Shown here: in pieces, positions 44,560-54,424 of the stretch
Layout: every line of letters begins with the position of its first letter
Position numbering within the stretch: the first letter of the stretch is position 1
NCBI GenBank assembly: GCA_021775315.1
Contig: JAJFIC010000007.1
Location: forward strand, 1-64,000
Reading direction: 5' to 3'
Source of the DNA: Paracoccaceae bacterium
GTDB lineage: Bacteria; Pseudomonadota; Alphaproteobacteria; Rhodobacterales; Rhodobacteraceae
DNA: 64,000 nucleotides
Made by a program: the position numbers and the translations under genes
Notes under the pieces: generated by a model
The model's input: only the letters and a program-made list of their open reading frames with translations
Database searches by the model: none
What the model was told of the DNA's origin: nothing

Positions 44560-45707
44560 CGTCTGTCACTGGGGATTGGTTGGCAAACGCCGCGACCCAG
44601 ACGATTTTTTCGCTGCTATTGGACGGCGGATATCAGGCTTATGTGGTCGGCGGTTGCGTTCGAAATGCGCTATTGGACGCGCCGGTCGCTGATGTGGATT
44701 TCACGACGGATGCGCATCCCAAACAGGTTATGAAACTCGCCCAAAGGGCCGGGCTGGGGGTTGTTCCAACCGGGATCGAGCATGGCACGGTTACAATCGT
44801 TTCCGAAAAAACGGCGTTTGAGGTCACCACCTACCGCAAAGACGTTGAAACCGACGGACGGCGTGCAATCGTGGCCTTCGCCGCGACCCTGACCGAAGAC
44901 GCCCACCGCCGCGATTTCACCATGAATGCGCTTTATGCAGATCGCGACGGTCAGGTGATTGACCCGCTGGGCGGGCTTGCAGATATCAACGCGCGTCAGG
45001 TGCGGTTCATTGATTGCCCGCATGATCGCATCCGCGAAGATTATTTACGCATCCTGCGTTTCTTTCGCTTTCACGCGTGGTTTGGCGACCCGGCAGCGGG
45101 CATTGATCCCGAGGCTCTGGCCGCCTGCGCCGAACTGGCCGAAGGGCTGGACGGTTTGTCAAAGGAACGCATCGGGATGGAAATGGGCAAGCTATTGTCA
45201 GCCTCAGACCCGGCCCCGAGCGTCGCAAGCATGGATAAAACCGGCATCCTTGGCCGACTTTTGCCCGGCGCGACCGCCGGGGCGTTGGCGGTTCTGGTGC
45301 ATTTGGAAGGCCAGATTGGCGCGGCGCCTGATTGGGTCAGACGGCTGGCATGTCTTGGCGGCTCGGCCCATGCCACCAGCCTTAGGATGAGCCGTGCCAA
45401 CAGCCGAAAACTAACGCAGTATCTGAATTTGACTGGCAGCACCGAAAAGGTGCACGAACTTGCCTATCGCCATGGCGCGCCCGCTGCGATTGATATAAGT
45501 CTGCTGCGGGCAGCACTTTTGGGCGGGGCCGTACCCGAAAACCTGATGTCGGATGCTCAAACCGCCGCTAGCCAAAAGTTTCCGATCAAAGCCGCCGACA
45601 TCACCACGGGCGAGGTCGGGCCAGACTTGGGTGCGCGCCTGAAGCATCTCGAAGATGAATGGATTGCATCACGTTTTACCAAGGACCGGGCGGCGCTTCT
45701 GGCTTGA
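44556..45707 (+). CDS. cca: CCA tRNA nucleotidyltransferase / poly(A) polymerase family
   Basis: This enzyme adds or repairs the CCA end of tRNA. The start at 44556 overlaps the Nudix stop (ATGA) and gives 383 residues; an ORF start at 44451 inside nudL is rejected. Motifs are YVVGGCVRNALLDAPVADVD near 27, with the DxD metal pair in DVDFTTD, RRDFTMNALY near 115 and REDYLRILRFFRFHAWF near 160. Class II architecture with a C-terminal helical tRNA-binding region. Confidence 0.94.
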   Translation: MTSVTGDWLANAATQTIFSLLLDGGYQAYVVGGCVRNALLDAPVADVDFTTDAHPKQVMKLAQRAGLGVVPTGIEHGTVTIVSEKTAFEVTTYRKDVETDGRRAIVAFAATLTEDAHRRDFTMNALYADRDGQVIDPLGGLADINARQVRFIDCPHDRIREDYLRILRFFRFHAWFGDPAAGIDPEALAACAELAEGLDGLSKERIGMEMGKLLSASDPAPSVASMDKTGILGRLLPGATAGALAVLVHLEGQIGAAPDWVRRLACLGGSAHATSLRMSRANSRKLTQYLNLTGSTEKVHELAYRHGAPAAIDISLLRAALLGGAVPENLMSDAQTAASQKFPIKAADITTGEVGPDLGARLKHLEDEWIASRFTKDRAALLA

Positions 45708-45771
45708 ACTCCGGCAAGTTTCACTTACACTCGCAATAGGTCAGCATTGCCACCCTATTTTGCGGGAACCC

Positions 45772-46371
45772 ATGAACTTTGAAATCATCCTGTCCCTGAT
45801 CGGCATGGCCTTGACCGCTTCCCTGACGCCGGGGCCGAACAATTCCATGCTGGCAAGCTCGGGCGCAACTTATGGCGTGCGCGCCTCAATGCCCCATGTG
45901 CTGGGGATCGTTTTCGGTTTTCCGGTGATGATCTTTCTGGTCGGTTTTGGACTGGGCGAAGTGTTTCGCCAAAGTCCGGTCCTGCAACAGATCATGCGTT
46001 ACGCCGGTGCAATCATGATGCTGTGGTTCGCCTGGAAAATGGCCACTGCCGCCGCGCCGGGCCAAGCGGGAAAGGCCAGCCGCCCGTTGACTTTCCTGCA
46101 AGCCGCCGCGTTTCAGTGGATCAACCCAAAGGGCTGGTTGGCCGCAATCGCGATAACCGCGCAATTCGTAACACCTGACGCCCCGGTCAAAACCGCGTCG
46201 ATCGTGGCGCTGACTTTTGCGGGATCTGGCCTGATTTCCACATTCGCATGGTTACTTTTTGGCCGCATGATCGGTCAATGGTTGCACACGCCTTGGCGGC
46301 TCAGGGCGTTTAATCTGTTGATGGCCTCGATGCTTGTGGCGTTTCTTGCGGTCATTCTTCTGGAACATTAA
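45772..46371 (+). CDS. LysE-family translocator
   Basis: A 199-residue membrane protein with about six hydrophobic segments and the LysE/RhtB signature TPGPNNSMLASSGATYG near residue 21. The start at 45772 has CGGGAACC upstream; an ORF start at 45655 lies inside cca. LysE proteins export amino acids or related compounds; the substrate is unknown. The gene follows cca by 64 nt. Confidence 0.9.
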   Translation: MNFEIILSLIGMALTASLTPGPNNSMLASSGATYGVRASMPHVLGIVFGFPVMIFLVGFGLGEVFRQSPVLQQIMRYAGAIMMLWFAWKMATAAAPGQAGKASRPLTFLQAAAFQWINPKGWLAAIAITAQFVTPDAPVKTASIVALTFAGSGLISTFAWLLFGRMIGQWLHTPWRLRAFNLLMASMLVAFLAVILLEH

Positions 46372-46452
46372 AACGTTCAAGTCCGCCTATTGCATCTTGC
46401 GCCGGAATAATGTTCTTCTGTGCGGCTTTAAACCCTTAACTCTGCGTGTCCC

Positions 46453-48294
46453 ATGTTCCGTTTTTTTGAAAATCTGGTAAACCCTTACGAACCCTATGAC
46501 GCGACCAACACGCCGCCGGCGCGGCTGTTTCCGTTTCTGAACGAATACCTGAAACCCCTGCGAAAAGTGCTGGTCTGGATCGTGATACTGACCGCAATCG
46601 TTGGCGTGATCGAAATCGGACTTATCTTTTTTGCTGGCCGTATTGTGGACTTGCTGTCTACCAGCTCGCCCGAGCGGATATTCACCGATCACGGAACCGA
46701 ATTGGTGTTACTGGCGCTTTTCGTTCTGTTGGTCCGACCTTTTGTTCAGGTGCTGGACGCCGCGTTGTTGAACCAGTCTTTGATGCCGAATTTTGGCACG
46801 TTGATCCGTTGGCGCAGCCACCGGCATGTTCTACGCCAGTCGGTTGGCTGGTTTGAAAACGATTTTGCTGGGCGCATCGCCAATCGGATCATGCAGACAG
46901 CCCCCGCAGCAGGCGAGGCGATCTATCAGGTTTTCGATGCCGTGGTTTATGCCATCATTTATCTGATCGGCGCATTGTGGCTGCTGGCCGGAACCGACCC
47001 CAGATTGGCCCTGCCGCTGGTGATCTGGCTGGTGTTCTACGCAGCCCTAATCCACTGGACAATCCCACGGGTTGGCCGCGCATCCAAAGCGTTTTCGGAC
47101 GCGCGATCCGAAATAAACGGGCGGATTGTCGACTGCTACACCAATATCCAGTCGGTCAAATTATTCGCCCACAATTCCACCGAAGAAGATTACGCGCTTG
47201 AGGCCATCGAAAAGGCGCGGCGTGCATTTTCGCACCAAATGCGGCTGATCACGCTGATGGAACTGGGCCTGACCCTGATCAACGGCTTCTTGATTGTCGC
47301 AGTAATCGGCTGGGCGATTGTCATGTGGCAGCAAGGCATAACGTCTGTTGGCACGGTCGCCGCGGCCTCGGCTTTGACATTGCGCCTGAACGCGATGACC
47401 GGCTGGATCATGTGGTCACTGTCATCTTTGTTTCAGCAACTCGGCGTCGTGTCAGAGGGTATGGAAACCATCGCGCAGCCAATTCAGCTGACGGATAAAA
47501 CGGACGCCCCTGCGCTTAAAATCACCGATTGCGCGATAACTTTTGATCAGGTTAGCCACCATTATGGCGTTGGCAGCGGCGGCCTTGACCACATTGATCT
47601 GGCTGTTAAGGGCGGCGAAAAAGTTGGGATTGTTGGCCGCTCGGGCGCGGGAAAATCAACCCTGGTCAATCTTTTGCTGCGCTTTCACGATGTAGAAGGC
47701 GGGGCAATCCGCATCGACGGGCGCGATATTCGCGATGTGACGCAGGAATCCTTGCGCCGACAAATCGGGATGGTGACCCAAGACAGCTCGCTTTTGCATC
47801 GCTCTGTGCGGGACAACATCCTTTATGGCAGGCCAGATGCCACCGAAGACGAGGTTATCCGGGCGGCAAAACACGCCGAAGCCTATGAGTTTATCCTTGG
47901 GTTAAGCGACCCCAAGGGCCGCAAGGCCTTTGATGCGGAAGTTGGCGAGCGCGGTGTGAAACTGTCCGGCGGGCAACGGCAGCGCGTCTCGCTTGCCCGT
48001 GTGATCCTGAAAGACGCCCCGATTTTGGTGCTGGACGAGGCGACATCGGCCCTTGATAGCGAGGTTGAGGCGGCAATTCTTGATACGCTTTATGGCGTGA
48101 TCGAGGGAAAAACCGTGATCGCAATTGCCCACCGCCTGTCAACCATCGCCCGCATGGACCGCATCATTGTGCTCGATCAGGGCCGCGTTGCCGAACAGGG
48201 CACACATGCCGAATTGCTGGCCCAAGACGGGCTTTACGCCCAGTTCTGGAACCGCCAATCCGGTGGCTTTATCGGCATCGAGGAACAGGAATGA
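46453..48294 (+). CDS. ABC transporter, fused permease and ATPase (exporter type)
   Basis: A 613-residue half-transporter with a six-helix type IV exporter domain (about 35-330) and a nucleotide-binding domain (about 350-600). Walker A is GRSGAGKSTLVNLLL near 396, the signature is LSGGQRQRVSLARV near 505, and Walker B is PILVLDEATSALD near 525. It would act as a homodimer exporting lipids, drugs or peptides. The substrate is not evident. It overlaps the RNA methyltransferase by 4 nt (ATGA). Confidence 0.93.
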   Translation: MFRFFENLVNPYEPYDATNTPPARLFPFLNEYLKPLRKVLVWIVILTAIVGVIEIGLIFFAGRIVDLLSTSSPERIFTDHGTELVLLALFVLLVRPFVQVLDAALLNQSLMPNFGTLIRWRSHRHVLRQSVGWFENDFAGRIANRIMQTAPAAGEAIYQVFDAVVYAIIYLIGALWLLAGTDPRLALPLVIWLVFYAALIHWTIPRVGRASKAFSDARSEINGRIVDCYTNIQSVKLFAHNSTEEDYALEAIEKARRAFSHQMRLITLMELGLTLINGFLIVAVIGWAIVMWQQGITSVGTVAAASALTLRLNAMTGWIMWSLSSLFQQLGVVSEGMETIAQPIQLTDKTDAPALKITDCAITFDQVSHHYGVGSGGLDHIDLAVKGGEKVGIVGRSGAGKSTLVNLLLRFHDVEGGAIRIDGRDIRDVTQESLRRQIGMVTQDSSLLHRSVRDNILYGRPDATEDEVIRAAKHAEAYEFILGLSDPKGRKAFDAEVGERGVKLSGGQRQRVSLARVILKDAPILVLDEATSALDSEVEAAILDTLYGVIEGKTVIAIAHRLSTIARMDRIIVLDQGRVAEQGTHAELLAQDGLYAQFWNRQSGGFIGIEEQE

Positions 48295-49517
48295 GCACAG
48301 TAACCATCAAGCGTCTGGGTCATCAGGGCGATGGTATCGCCGATGGGCCGGAGGGCGACATCTACGTGCCGTTCACCCTGCCCGGTGAAACCGTTGAGGG
48401 CGACATTGTCGGCGATCACATGGACAATGTGCGTGTCATCACGCCGTCACCGGATCGCGTCAAAGCACCCTGTTCGCATTTCAAATCCTGTGGCGGCTGT
48501 TCGCTGCAACACGCCGCTGACGGTTTTCTGGCGGTTTGGAAAACGGATATCATCAAATCCGCGCTGACGGCCAAGGGACTAAAGGCGCCGTTTCGCCCAA
48601 TCGTGACCTCGCCCGCCAATGCACGTCGGCGGGCAACTCTCGCTGGTCGGCGAACCAAAAAGGGGGCGATGGTCGGGTTTCACGCCAAAGCGTCCGACGC
48701 GCTGGTGCCGGTTCCATCCTGCACCCTGTTGCACCCGGACATTCTCAGGGCCTTCCCGATATTTGAGGAACTGACCCGCTTGGGCGGTTCGCGCAAAGGC
48801 ACCGTCAGCATCGCCGTGACCTATTCAGCAACCGGACTTGATGTCGCGATGGGCGATGTCAAAACCGCCGACGGGCCGCTGCTGGTCGAATTGGGTGGGT
48901 TGTGTGAAAAGCACCATCTGGCCCGGCTCAGCTGGAATGGCGACGTGATTGCCACCCGCACAGCCCCGGTTCAGCGGTTCGCGACCACCAGCGTGACCCC
49001 GCCGCCGGGGGCGTTTTTGCAGGCGACCGAGGCGGGCCAGTCCGCCCTGACCGAGGCTGTTTGCAGCATCATCGGCGACGCCAAACAGGTGGTCGATTTG
49101 TTTGCAGGTTGTGGGACGTTTTCCTTGCCGCTGGCCGGAACTGCCGCCGTGCATGCCGTTGAAAGCGACGACGCTTATCTTGCCGCACTTGATGCCGGAT
49201 GGCGAAATTCCAATGGCTTGCGCGAGGTCACAACCGAAGCGCGCGACTTATTCCGCCGCCCTTTGCTGGTCGCAGAGCTTAACAAATTTGACGCAGTTGT
49301 CATCGACCCACCCCGCGCCGGTGCCAAAGCCCAGACTGAGGTTTTGGCCCAAAGCAAGGTTGCGCGCATCGCTTTTGTGTCTTGCAACTATGTCACGTTC
49401 GCGCGCGACGCCGCAGTATTGGTGGCAGCGGGATTTCGCATCGACTGGGTGCAACCCGTCGATCAGTTTCGCTGGTCTGCCCATGTTGAATTGGTGGCGG
49501 CGTTTAGCCGGGATTAA
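48291..49517 (+). CDS. RNA m5U methyltransferase of the TrmA/RlmC/RlmD family
   Basis: A 408-residue SAM-dependent enzyme that methylates uridine at C5 in RNA. An N-terminal TRAM-like region is followed by the iron-sulfur motif CSHFKSCGGCSLQHA near residue 61 (three clustered Cys), the SAM motif VDLFAGCGTFSLPLA near 267, DPPRAGA near 342 and the catalytic nucleophile in SCNYVTFARD near 364. RlmD-type (23S rRNA) is likely but tRNA or 16S targets are possible. It is co-transcribed with the ABC exporter and converges on the Pr6Pr gene. Confidence 0.92.
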   Translation: MSTVTIKRLGHQGDGIADGPEGDIYVPFTLPGETVEGDIVGDHMDNVRVITPSPDRVKAPCSHFKSCGGCSLQHAADGFLAVWKTDIIKSALTAKGLKAPFRPIVTSPANARRRATLAGRRTKKGAMVGFHAKASDALVPVPSCTLLHPDILRAFPIFEELTRLGGSRKGTVSIAVTYSATGLDVAMGDVKTADGPLLVELGGLCEKHHLARLSWNGDVIATRTAPVQRFATTSVTPPPGAFLQATEAGQSALTEAVCSIIGDAKQVVDLFAGCGTFSLPLAGTAAVHAVESDDAYLAALDAGWRNSNGLREVTTEARDLFRRPLLVAELNKFDAVVIDPPRAGAKAQTEVLAQSKVARIAFVSCNYVTFARDAAVLVAAGFRIDWVQPVDQFRWSAHVELVAAFSRD

Positions 49518-50164
49518 CTTTTTGTGACCCGGCGCAATCCCCAGGAAATCGCCCAACCTATCGCCAGAAAAACCATCGCCGTTGCGATCGTCGTGCCGTA
49601 AAACACCATCCGATCAGCCTGCCCCATGTCGTTCAGAAACGGATAAGGCAGCCCGCTTGCCACCTTGCCAACCGGAAAGGAATTAAACGGCCCCACCAGA
49701 ACCTCGACCCAAGCGATATAGCCAAGGAACATCGCCAACGTGACGCCGATTGTTGGCAGGATCGCGCGAAAAGCCCCAAGAATGAAAAATGCGTCGATCA
49801 TCATCAGCAATGGGCCCAGCGCGTGCAGGTAATATTCCTGATACCACACAATCGGGCCGCCGGAATTGACCAGAGCGGGGTCGATAAACCACAGCTTCCA
49901 ATACATGAAAACCACGATTGCGCCCAAGACCACCGTGGCCGATACAAATGGATTATGCGTGTTCTGACTGCGCCCCAACGAAAGCCTGAGCATGAACCAA
50001 GCGGCAATCACATTGGCCGTCAGGCCCCAGATCGTCAGAAACCGGAACTGCCAGCCGAACCGATCCAACGAGGTTTGGCTGAACTGATAGAACCAATACC
50101 CCACGGCCAGCAAAAAAACGATCCAACGAAATGTGGTCACGGCGCGTGATGTCGCGTGTGTCAT
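49514..50164 (-). CDS. Pr6Pr-family membrane protein
   Basis: A 216-residue protein with six hydrophobic segments. HALGPLLMMIDAFFI near residue 115 and SGLPYPFLNDMG near 170 resemble the FAR-17a/AIG1-like (Pr6Pr) family. Animal AIG1-type proteins hydrolyse fatty acid esters of hydroxy fatty acids, but the bacterial role is unknown. The gene is monocistronic between the RNA methyltransferase and dxs. Confidence 0.8.
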   Translation of the reverse strand: MTHATSRAVTTFRWIVFLLAVGYWFYQFSQTSLDRFGWQFRFLTIWGLTANVIAAWFMLRLSLGRSQNTHNPFVSATVVLGAIVVFMYWKLWFIDPALVNSGGPIVWYQEYYLHALGPLLMMIDAFFILGAFRAILPTIGVTLAMFLGYIAWVEVLVGPFNSFPVGKVASGLPYPFLNDMGQADRMVFYGTTIATAMVFLAIGWAISWGLRRVTKS

Positions 50165-50251
50165 GAAAACCTCCCCGATTTTCTTGAAAGTCTAAGCATG
50201 CCAGTGACGAAGGTGCAATCAAGTGGCGTATCTTACAATGTGCCGTCGATG

Positions 50252-52186
50252 TCAGGCGCGGCGGCTGGCTACAGATGCAATCCCCAACGCCTCTAACACT
50301 TTTTCTTCGATTTGCGGGGCATTCATTCCGGCAACATCATACATACCTTGCGGCGTGTTCTGGTCGATGAACACATCCGGAAAAACCATCGAGCGGAATT
50401 TCAAACCGTGGTCAAACACGCCCTCATCCGCCAAAAGCTGCGCGACGTGACTGCCAAATCCACCAACGGCGCCTTCTTCGATCGTGATCAGGGCCTCGTG
50501 ATCCGCCGCAAGCCCAAGGATCATGTCCCGGTCCAGCGGCTTGGCAAATCGTGCGTCGGCAATTGTCGGCGAAATACCTTTGGCGGCCAAAGCCTCGGCG
50601 GCTTTTTGCACCTCGGCCAGTCGCGTCCCAAATGACAGGATGGCCACCCGGCTGCCCTTTTGGATCATCCGGCCTTTGCCGATTTCCAAAACCTCGCCCT
50701 TTTCAGGCATGTCGACCCCGGCACCTTCGCCGCGTGGAAACCGAAAGGCGCTGGGCCGGTCGTTGATGCTGGCGGCGGTGGCGACCATATGCACCAGTTC
50801 AGCCTCGTCCGCCGCAGCCATCACGACGAAATCCGGCAGGTTGGCAAGAAACGCGATGTCAAAGGCACCCGCATGGGTCGCCCCATCCGCCCCGACCAGC
50901 CCGGCGCGATCAATCGCAAACCTGACGGGCAGACGTTGCAACGCAACATCATGCACAATCTGATCATAACCGCGCTGTAGGAACGTCGAATAAATCGCAC
51001 AAAACGGCTTCATACCGCCCGCTGCAAGTGCGCCGCTGAAGGTTACGCCATGTTGTTCGGCGATGCCGACGTCAAAACACCGGGCAGGAAACCGTTCGGC
51101 AAACAAATCAAGTCCGGTGCCATCGGGCATTGCCGCTGTAACCGCCACAATCTTGTCGTCCAGTTGGGCCTGCGCCATCAGGCTTTCGGCAAAAACCTTG
51201 GTGTAGGTCGGCGCGTTCGACGGCGCCTTTTTCTGCTGGCCCGATATGACGTCAAATTTCGCCACGGCGTGATGTTTGTCCGACGCGGCCTCGGCCGGGC
51301 CATAGCCTTTGCCCTTTTGCGTCAGCACATGGATCAGCATCGGGCGATCTGCACGTTCCTTGACCGTGCGTAAAACCGCCAACAACTGTTCCATATCGTG
51401 CCCGTCAATCGGCCCGACATAGGAAAAGCCAAGTTCTTCAAACAGGGTGCCGCCAACAGTCATGGATTTGACCATTTCCTTGGCGCGACGGGCACCTTCC
51501 TGAAAAGGTTCCGGCAGCAGGCTGACCGCGCCCTTGGCTGCCGCTTTCAATTCCTGAAAAGGTGCGCCAGCATAAAGCCGTGACAGATAGGCAGACATTG
51601 CGCCAACTGGCGGCGCAATCGACATTTCATTGTCATTCAGAACCACAAACAGCCGCTTGCCCAGATGGCCCGCGTTGTTCATCGCCTCAAACGCCATGCC
51701 AGCCGACATCGAACCGTCCCCAATGACGGCAATCGCGTCGCCAAGGCCCGGTTCCGTCACACCCCCCAAATCGCGCGCAACAGCAAAACCTAGCGCTGCG
51801 GAAATAGAGGTCGAGGAATGCGCCGCGCCAAAAGGGTCATAATCGCTTTCGCTGCGCTTGGTGAAACCAGACAGGCCGTCTTTTTGGCGCAGGGTGCGGA
51901 TACGTTCGCGACGTCCGGTCAGGATTTTATGCGGATAACATTGGTGACCCACGTCCCAGATCAGGCGATCCCGTGGTGTGTCAAACACCGCGTGCAACGC
52001 TGTCGTCAGTTCAACCACACCCAGCCCGGCACCCAGATGCCCCCCGGTCACAGACACGGCTGACACTGTTTCAGCCCGCAATTCATCCGCCAGCGTGCAA
52101 AGCTCTGCGTCTGAAAACAATTTCAGATCGGCAGGCGCGGTCACCCGGTCCAGCAAAGGGGTCAAAGGTCGGTTTGTGTCGTTCAC
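50252..52186 (-). CDS. dxs: 1-deoxy-D-xylulose-5-phosphate synthase
   Basis: Dxs makes DXP from pyruvate and glyceraldehyde 3-phosphate, entering the MEP isoprenoid pathway. The 644-residue TPP enzyme shows [19 protein letters not shown] near 65, the TPP motif [19 protein letters not shown] near 155, and the transketolase-like [15 protein letters not shown] near 425. I use a GTG start at 52186 ([15 protein letters not shown]) since a longer frame to 52297 overlaps ispA. The ribosome binding site (GGAA) is weak, hinting at coupling to ispA, whose stop lies 31 nt upstream of this start. Confidence 0.96.
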   Translation of the reverse strand: MNDTNRPLTPLLDRVTAPADLKLFSDAELCTLADELRAETVSAVSVTGGHLGAGLGVVELTTALHAVFDTPRDRLIWDVGHQCYPHKILTGRRERIRTLRQKDGLSGFTKRSESDYDPFGAAHSSTSISAALGFAVARDLGGVTEPGLGDAIAVIGDGSMSAGMAFEAMNNAGHLGKRLFVVLNDNEMSIAPPVGAMSAYLSRLYAGAPFQELKAAAKGAVSLLPEPFQEGARRAKEMVKSMTVGGTLFEELGFSYVGPIDGHDMEQLLAVLRTVKERADRPMLIHVLTQKGKGYGPAEAASDKHHAVAKFDVISGQQKKAPSNAPTYTKVFAESLMAQAQLDDKIVAVTAAMPDGTGLDLFAERFPARCFDVGIAEQHGVTFSGALAAGGMKPFCAIYSTFLQRGYDQIVHDVALQRLPVRFAIDRAGLVGADGATHAGAFDIAFLANLPDFVVMAAADEAELVHMVATAASINDRPSAFRFPRGEGAGVDMPEKGEVLEIGKGRMIQKGSRVAILSFGTRLAEVQKAAEALAAKGISPTIADARFAKPLDRDMILGLAADHEALITIEEGAVGGFGSHVAQLLADEGVFDHGLKFRSMVFPDVFIDQNTPQGMYDVAGMNAPQIEEKVLEALGIASVASRRA

Positions 52187-52217
52187 AGCAGATATTCCAA
52201 ATGATCCGACCTGCTTA

Positions 52218-53090
52218 TCACATTTCGCGGTCAATGATAAACCGGGCCAACTGGCGCAGGTTCTCGCTGGTGCCGCCAAAAATGTCCAGCCCGTCACAGG
52301 CTTGTTCTACCAATTCCTCGGCTTTGGCTTTCGCGCCCTCAAGCCCAAGCAGCGACACAAAGGTCGCTTTGCCCGCAGCGTGATCTTTTTGCAGCCGTTT
52401 CCCGGCTTTGTCAGCATCGCCTTCGACATCCAGAATGTCGTCGGCTATCTGAAACGCAAGGCCGACGGCAGTTGCGTATTCCCTCATGACATTGGTGTTG
52501 GTATTGCCCAAAACCGGCCCGGCCTCGGCGGCCCAAGTGATCAACGCGCCGGTTTTGTTGGCCTGCAATTCGGTGATCGCCTCAAGCGTCAGCGGGGCCT
52601 TGGCGGTTTCAGCCGCGATATCTTGCATCTGACCCAGAACCATGCCGCGCGCACCAACCGCCTCGGTCAACGAGGTTATCAGGCGCAACCGGATATTCGC
52701 ATCTGCCGCCGTCCGGGTTGAGGTGAGCACGTTAAACGCCATCGTTTGCAAGGCATCACCCGCCAGAACCGCGGTCGCCTCGTCCCATTTTACATGCACC
52801 GTCGGCTTGCCCCGTCGCAGATCATCATCGTCCATGGCGGGCAAGTCATCATGCACCAGCGAATAGGCGTGAATACATTCCACCACAGCGGCCACACGAT
52901 CCGCCTGTTGCGGGCGCACGCCATATAGTTGCGCACCCTCAAGCACCATAAAGGCCCGCAAACGCTTGCCGCCTGACAAAACCGCATAGCGCATTGCCCG
53001 ACTTAGCGCGTCGTCGCCAAGATCGTCAAATAAGCCACCCAGACAGGTTTCAACCCTTGCGCTATGACCCGCCAACACGTCCCGGAACAT
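52218..53090 (-). CDS. ispA: Farnesyl diphosphate synthase (polyprenyl synthetase)
   Basis: IspA condenses IPP with DMAPP and GPP to make FPP for quinones, undecaprenyl lipids and carotenoids. The 290-residue protein has the first Asp-rich motif in [17 protein letters not shown] near residue 77 and the second in [11 protein letters not shown] near 217. It lies between xseB and dxs, a standard alphaproteobacterial arrangement that couples the MEP entry enzyme with prenyl chain elongation. Confidence 0.95.
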   Translation of the reverse strand: MFRDVLAGHSARVETCLGGLFDDLGDDALSRAMRYAVLSGGKRLRAFMVLEGAQLYGVRPQQADRVAAVVECIHAYSLVHDDLPAMDDDDLRRGKPTVHVKWDEATAVLAGDALQTMAFNVLTSTRTAADANIRLRLITSLTEAVGARGMVLGQMQDIAAETAKAPLTLEAITELQANKTGALITWAAEAGPVLGNTNTNVMREYATAVGLAFQIADDILDVEGDADKAGKRLQKDHAAGKATFVSLLGLEGAKAKAEELVEQACDGLDIFGGTSENLRQLARFIIDREM

Positions 53091-53092
53091 AT

Positions 53093-53335
53093 TCAGGCAC
53101 CTTCGACCGGCGTCAGCCCGACAGGTGCGCCGTTGTCGCCAAGCGTGATTTGCGCGACCTTTTCTTCGGCGGCTTTCAACCTGGCCTCGCAGTGCTTTTT
53201 CAACGCTTCACCGCGTTCATACAGCTTAATGGAATCTTCCAGCGCGACCTGAGAGCCTTCAAGCTGGCTTACCACCTGCTCAAGTTCAGTCATCGCGTCT
53301 TCAAAACTCATGTCTGCAACCGCTTTTACACTCAT
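53093..53335 (-). CDS. xseB: Exodeoxyribonuclease VII small subunit
   Basis: An 80-residue, mostly helical protein: SFEDAMTELEQVVSQLEGSQ near residue 10 is the XseB signature, followed by LEDSIKLYERGEALKKHCEA. XseB multimers bind XseA to form the single-strand DNA exonuclease; xseA is not in the window. The start overlaps the deacetylase-like stop by 4 nt and the stop lies 2 nt from ispA, so it is in the same transcript. Confidence 0.94.
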   Translation of the reverse strand: MSVKAVADMSFEDAMTELEQVVSQLEGSQVALEDSIKLYERGEALKKHCEARLKAAEEKVAQITLGDNGAPVGLTPVEGA

Positions 53336-54267
53336 CCGCCACGCCCCATTAAAACCCTGACATGCGCCGCGGTCGATGCCGCCAGCGCGTCCAAATCATA
53401 ACCACCTTCTAGGGTCGAGACTACCCGCCCTTTTGCCGTTGCATCAGCAATGTCGCATATTTGTTCGGTCGCCCAGACAAAATCGTCCTCGACCAGATTT
53501 AAACCTGCAAGCGGATCATCGCGGTGGGCGTCAAATCCTGCCGAAATAAACACCATTTCCGGCTTGTGCGCCGCAACCGCTGGCAGCACCACATCCGTCA
53601 TCTTGGCGCGAAACGCTTGCCCGCCTGCGCCTTCGGGTAACGGTACGTTCAACACATTCCCATGCGCCCCGGTTTCCGAAAGTGCCCCGCTGCCGGGATA
53701 AAGCGGCATTTGGTGGGTTGAGGCAAAAAATATGCCAGCGTCATCCCAAACCAAGTCCTGCGTCCCGTTGCCATGATGCACATCAAAATCCACAATCGCC
53801 ACGCGCTTTAGGCCGTGTTGTTTTAAAGCGTGCTTGGCCGCGATCGCCACATTACCGAAAAAGCAAAACCCCATCGCCCGGTCGCGTTCCGCATGATGTC
53901 CGGGCGGGCGCATGGCGACAAAGGCGTTTTGCGCGGTGCCTGCCATGACCTTGTCCACGGCGGCCACACAGCCACCAACAGCGCGAAACGCGGCCTCCAG
54001 CGTTCCGGTCGACATATGCGTGTCGGGATCAAGCGAGCGAAAACCGGATTGCGGTGCTGCCGCGCGCATTGCCGCCAGATGCGTTGCGGGATGCGCCAGC
54101 AAAATATCCCGGTCGTCGCATAACGGCGCGTCTATGCGCATGAGCGCGTCAAATTCTGGCGCGGCCAATGCTGCTGAGATAGCCTGCATACGTTCAACGC
54201 GTTCCGGGTGGCCCGGCGGCGTCACATGGCTCAAACAGGCAGGGTGGGTAATCAGGGCTGTTGTCAT
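53332..54267 (-). CDS. Histone deacetylase-family amidohydrolase
   Basis: A 311-residue HDAC-fold zinc hydrolase. VDFDVHHGNGTQD near residue 165 holds the catalytic and zinc ligands, RPPGHHAERD near 120 the catalytic His pair, and FISAGFDAHRDDPLAG near 247 the remaining Asp ligand. Bacterial members deacetylate acetylpolyamines, acetoin-related compounds or proteins. It is the first gene of the xseB-ispA-dxs string, overlapping xseB by 4 nt (ATGA). Confidence 0.9.
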   Translation of the reverse strand: MTTALITHPACLSHVTPPGHPERVERMQAISAALAAPEFDALMRIDAPLCDDRDILLAHPATHLAAMRAAAPQSGFRSLDPDTHMSTGTLEAAFRAVGGCVAAVDKVMAGTAQNAFVAMRPPGHHAERDRAMGFCFFGNVAIAAKHALKQHGLKRVAIVDFDVHHGNGTQDLVWDDAGIFFASTHQMPLYPGSGALSETGAHGNVLNVPLPEGAGGQAFRAKMTDVVLPAVAAHKPEMVFISAGFDAHRDDPLAGLNLVEDDFVWATEQICDIADATAKGRVVSTLEGGYDLDALAASTAAHVRVLMGRGG

Positions 54268-54424
54268 TGCACAAAACTATGGCAAGCCGATCAGGGCAGC
54301 AAGCGGGATTCTGTGGATAACAGGATCGCTTAATGCAATCGGGCCACAGCGCTGACAGCACCGTGGCCCTGATTTTCGCAATCCGACCGGATTTGGGTAG
54401 ACACCCATCACCGACCGCTTGAAA

